NCBI GenBank assembly: GCA_003558175.1 | Contig: PWMO01000497.1 | Location: 1-8,512, forward strand | Length of the DNA stretch: 8,512 nt | Direction of reading: 5' to 3' | Source: Spirochaetaceae bacterium | Lineage (GTDB): Bacteria; Spirochaetota; Spirochaetia; DSM-27196; PWMO01 | Shown: one piece after another, positions 6,488 to 8,512 of the stretch | How the letters are laid out: each line of letters opens with the position of its first letter | Numbering within the stretch: the first letter of the stretch is position 1 | Made by a program: the position numbers and the translations under genes | Notes under the pieces: model-generated | Databases searched by the model: none | What the model was told of the DNA's origin: nothing | Seen by the model: the letters and a program-made list of their open reading frames with translations, nothing else

Positions 6488-6493
6488 AAGAGG
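6488..6493 (+). promoter_or_regulatory. Ribosome-binding site that sets the start at 6499
   Basis: AAGAGG lies 5 nt before GTG at 6499. The reading frame is open further upstream to a TTG at 6418, but that codon overlaps the -10 element of the promoter and so cannot be in the transcript as a start. This site decides for 6499. Confidence 0.7.
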
Positions 6494-6498
6494 TACCC

Positions 6499-7077
6499 GT
6501 GAAAACGCGCGTCATAGCACATCCGCCATCGATGCCTTTGGCTGCCGTAATCGTTCGAGCTGCGGCTATCGCATGCCTGCTGGTTGCCGTCACGCCGACA
6601 CTCGCTGCGACCGACGGAGCATCCCCGTTTGAGCGGTTGCGCGGTGCGCTGGACTTTGGCACGACGCTTGAAGATATCCACCACATGCTCGACGAGCGTG
6701 ACCTGGACTCGCTGCCCACTGACCGCGTAATCATACTTGACGGAGTTGCGGTAGAGATTACCGTGATCGACCCTGAGCCCGACTCGTTCCTGGTGCAGGT
6801 GGATCTGGCCAGTGGACGATGGCTTGGTCTGAGCGAGGTTCGCCTGTACCAGGCTTACGTCTTCTTTCAGGGACCCGATTTTGCCGCCCGCTTCCATTCA
6901 GGCAGACCCCCCGAACCCGGTGACTCAATGGCTCCTGCCGACGAGCCTCCGGGCCGCGCGCCGATCGGCTCCAACAGCCGGGTCATCGTGCTGGGCATGC
7001 TCGTCGACCTCTACGAGGATGCTGAAGGCGCTCTGTCACCAATACTCGAAGGCATCGACATCAGGCTGATCGATTGA
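6499..7077 (+). CDS. Small secreted protein of unknown function
   Basis: A 192-residue protein that I do not recognise. It begins with a probable signal peptide: MKTR, then a hydrophobic core (about residues 13-33, AAVIVRAAAIACLLVAV) and a likely signal peptidase I cleavage near LAA-TDG (about 37). The Cys in the core is not in a convincing lipobox, so a lipoprotein is less likely. The mature part of about 155 residues is acidic. It has beta-like stretches (DRVIILDGVAVEITVI, 75-90; SFLVQVDL, 97-103; EVRLYQAYVFFQG, 113-125), a Pro-rich linker (136-155, GRPPEPGDSMAPADEPPGR) and a last strand-helix unit RVIVLGMLVDLYED (161-174). The GTG start has a good AAGAGG site. It stands alone, divergent from the reductase and convergent with the sigma-54 activator. 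It probably acts outside the cytoplasm; no activity is inferred. Confidence 0.82.
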   Translation: MKTRVIAHPPSMPLAAVIVRAAAIACLLVAVTPTLAATDGASPFERLRGALDFGTTLEDIHHMLDERDLDSLPTDRVIILDGVAVEITVIDPEPDSFLVQVDLASGRWLGLSEVRLYQAYVFFQGPDFAARFHSGRPPEPGDSMAPADEPPGRAPIGSNSRVIVLGMLVDLYEDAEGALSPILEGIDIRLID

Positions 7078-7100
7078 CCGGCGGCGTTTGCCGGGTGCGG

Positions 7101-7124
7101 GCCATCGGTTCGCGAACGGTTGGC
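7101..7124. repeat. Imperfect 24-bp palindrome between convergent genes
   Basis: The arms GCCATCGGTTCG and CGAACGGTTGGC match in 10 of 12 positions as an inverted repeat, with the perfect core GTTCGCGAAC (7108-7117). It lies between the stops of two convergent genes. A smaller stem, CCGGC-N7-GCCGG (7078-7094), directly follows the rightward stop. Both could form RNA hairpins that end transcription from either side, but neither is followed by a T run, so an intrinsic terminator is only a weak suggestion. Confidence 0.35.
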
Positions 7125-7140
7125 TGCTGTCGACCGGGAC

Positions 7141-7158
7141 GGTCGGCACGGTCGGCAC
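7141..7158. repeat. Two tandem 9-bp direct repeats
   Basis: GGTCGGCAC occurs twice without a gap in the convergent intergenic space. Two copies only, so it may be replication slippage or a small binding site. No function is assigned. Confidence 0.7.
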
Positions 7159-7187
7159 GATTCAGTTACCGGGACGAGTCTCGGCGA

Positions 7188-8354
7188 TCATACCGGATCA
7201 AAGACGATGTGCTGCGCCGTGATCGTTTCATTCCTGCTGAAGAGAATTCCGCGCAGGATGACGTTGTTCAGTTCGCGAACGTTGCCGGGCCACTCATGCT
7301 TCACCAGTCGATCCATTGCGGCCGGTGAGAACCGTTTGACACCCCGCGTCTGTTTTTTGAGTCGGTGCCACGCCAGAATGGGGATGTCTTCAACGCGCTC
7401 CCGCAGCGGCGGAAGCTGCAACGGAAGCACGCCGACGCGATAGTAGAGATCGTCACGAAACAGCCCCTCGGTGACCCGCTGACGCAGGTGGCGGTTAGTG
7501 GCCGCAATGAGGCGGAAGTCAATTGGCGTCGGCCGGCTCCCACCGACGCGAACCACAAAAGGGCTTTCAATTGCACGCAACAGTTTGGCCTGAAAATGCG
7601 GTGACGCGTCTCCGATCTCGTCGAGAAACAGCGTTCCGCCGTAGGACTGCTCGAGGATTCCGGCACGCGACACGGCGTCGGTGAATGCACCCCGCTCACT
7701 ACCGAACAGCTCCGACTCGACGAGTGTATCGGGGACGGCCGCGCAGTTCACCTCCATGTACGGACCTGCGGAACGCCGGGAACGGCTGTGGATTATCCGG
7801 GCAACCAGGTCCTTGCCCACTCCGCTCTCCCCGTACAACAACACCGGCGCCTCTACCTGACTGTACTCAATCACGGTTGCACGGATTTCTTCAGCAAGTT
7901 TGCTCGTTCCGAGAAACTGCTCGATTGACGAATCTGCTTCCTCCGAATCCGTCTTCCGGCCTTTTTCATCCGCACCGTCTGCAAGGTGCCTTGAAGCGCT
8001 GTATACCGCCGCGCTCTGGACGGACGTCACCAGACGCTCAAGATTGAACGGTCTCGTGACATAATCAAATGCGCCTCCGTGAACGGCATCGACAATTGTC
8101 CGGGCATCATCCTCAGAAGAGATAACGATGACCGGCGGTGCATTCAGAACGGTTTGCACCCGGCGCACCATCCAGCGCACTGTCTCCGGATCGTCATCAC
8201 TATCGACAATGACGGCATCCGGCCGGTCCCAGAGAACGGAGACCGACAAATCGAAAACAGGGAGTTCTTCGAGCAGTCGGAAGTATGGCGGCAACACCAT
8301 ACGCAGAAATGCGCGGCACTTCGGATCGCCTGTGACGATCGCGACGGTAAACAT
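7188..8354 (-). CDS. NtrC-type sigma-54 activator: receiver plus AAA+, no DNA-binding domain
   Basis: A 388-residue bacterial enhancer-binding protein, which uses ATP to open sigma-54 RNA polymerase promoters. Residues 1-115 form a receiver. Phospho-acceptor D51 (AVIVDSD) and S79/S80 are kept, but the acidic pair after strand 1 is reduced to GDP and the conserved Lys is Arg (R101 in YVTRPF). Residues about 145-370 form the AAA+ domain: Walker A GESGVGK (175-181), the sigma-54 contact loop GAFTDA (222-227) in place of GAFTGA, Walker B TLFLDE (241-246), sensor LIAATNR (282-288), FRDDLYYRVGVLPLQLPPLRER, and sensor II WPGNVRELNN (355-364). The protein ends 24 residues later. The usual Fis-type helix-turn-helix is absent, and no other frame downstream supplies it. 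Family members without it, such as FlgR of Helicobacter pylori, act from solution. Neither a histidine kinase nor rpoN is in the window. Confidence 0.94.
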   Translation of the reverse strand: MFTVAIVTGDPKCRAFLRMVLPPYFRLLEELPVFDLSVSVLWDRPDAVIVDSDDDPETVRWMVRRVQTVLNAPPVIVISSEDDARTIVDAVHGGAFDYVTRPFNLERLVTSVQSAAVYSASRHLADGADEKGRKTDSEEADSSIEQFLGTSKLAEEIRATVIEYSQVEAPVLLYGESGVGKDLVARIIHSRSRRSAGPYMEVNCAAVPDTLVESELFGSERGAFTDAVSRAGILEQSYGGTLFLDEIGDASPHFQAKLLRAIESPFVVRVGGSRPTPIDFRLIAATNRHLRQRVTEGLFRDDLYYRVGVLPLQLPPLRERVEDIPILAWHRLKKQTRGVKRFSPAAMDRLVKHEWPGNVRELNNVILRGILFSRNETITAQHIVFDPV

Positions 8355-8371
8355 GTTTTTAACTCGACGCC

Positions 8372-8400
8372 ATCATACCCCAACTCCCCGCGGTTCGCAA
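8372..8400 (-). promoter_or_regulatory. Sigma-70-type promoter of the sigma-54 activator gene
   Basis: On the minus strand TTGCGA (8395-8400) is 17 bp from TATGAT (8372-8377). Transcription would begin near 8365, leaving a leader of about 10 nt with only a weak GAG before the ATG at 8354. A long palindrome ends just upstream of the -35. Confidence 0.6.
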
Positions 8401-8402
8401 CC

Positions 8403-8443
8403 TTTCTGTTACGAAGCTTGTAAAGGAAGCTTGGTAACAGAAA
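8403..8443. repeat. Long interrupted palindrome (probable operator)
   Basis: Outer arms TTTCTGTTAC (8403-8412) and GTAACAGAAA (8434-8443) are perfect inverse complements. After one G·G mismatch, inner arms AAGCTT (8414-8419 and 8427-8432) also pair, around a 7-base centre at 8420-8426. That gives 16 of 17 paired positions. It lies between two opposed promoters, with the -35 boxes about 23 and 28 bp from its centre. This is the layout of a shared operator. No T run follows on either strand, which argues against a terminator. Confidence 0.85.
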
Positions 8444-8450
8444 CCAAGGA

Positions 8451-8479
8451 TTGCTGGCGGTTGGGCGGCGCGATATACT
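8451..8479 (+). promoter_or_regulatory. Probable rightward promoter leading out of the window
   Basis: TTGCTG (8451-8456) and TATACT (8474-8479) are 17 bp apart on the plus strand. The -35 is poor (3 of 6) but the -10 is good (5 of 6). Transcription would begin near 8486. ATG at 8488-8490 (then TACCGAGCT) opens a frame that continues to the end of the window. It could be a leaderless start, but eight codons are too few to call a gene. Confidence 0.45.
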
Positions 8480-8512
8480 TATGCCCAATGTACCGAGCTC
8501 CCGCGCTGTTGC

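Noticed and set aside
7078..7187. Frameshifted helix-turn-helix remnant downstream of the sigma-54 activator
   Set aside because: Reading on past the stop gives only a few codons before another stop and nothing like a Fis-type domain. The activator seems to end naturally.

Overview
The window looks like chromosomal DNA of a G+C-rich bacterium (clearly above 60% G+C by eye). Seven or eight features suggest a free-living spirochaete, but only tentatively. The main pointer is a STAS protein with a C-terminal zinc ribbon set beside a PspA/Vipp1-type protein; membrane-stress and two-component regulators of this style are common in that phylum. No rRNA, tRNA, transposase, integrase or CRISPR array is visible. 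Genes are tightly packed, many start with GTG, and several overlap by a few bases.

Layout, left to right. (1) Positions 27-2808 (or 2862), minus strand: two overlapping membrane-protein genes. Each product has three membrane segments, an extracytoplasmic domain, then three more membrane segments. This is the LptF/LptG (YjgP/YjgQ) plan, and one of them carries a TPR-like insertion. (2) Positions 2863-3240: a non-coding stretch with a perfect consensus DnaA box and a strikingly A+T-rich island of about 86 bp. (3) Positions 3241-5293, minus strand: a compact three-gene operon behind a good sigma-70-type promoter (5354-5382). In transcription order it encodes a STAS/zinc-ribbon protein, a PspA/Vipp1-like coiled-coil protein, and an OmpR/PhoB-type DNA-binding protein whose receiver domain has lost its phosphorylation residues. 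(4) Positions 5420-6343, minus strand: a short-chain dehydrogenase/reductase with an unusual active site. (5) Positions 6499-7077, plus strand: a small secreted protein of unknown function, divergent from the reductase and driven by an extended -10 promoter. (6) Positions 7188-8354, minus strand: an NtrC-type sigma-54 activator that has a receiver and AAA+ domain but no DNA-binding domain. (7) Positions 8355-8512: a divergent regulatory region with a long interrupted palindrome lying between two opposed promoters.

How the genes may work together (inference). The STAS-PspA-regulator operon reads as an envelope-stress module: PspA/Vipp1 proteins protect membranes, the STAS protein could be a phosphorylation-controlled partner switch, and the pseudo-receiver regulator could provide feedback by protein or ligand binding instead of phosphorylation. 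The LptF/G-like pair also concerns the envelope. The sigma-54 activator needs -24/-12 promoters, and I found none with correct spacing here, so its targets are probably elsewhere.
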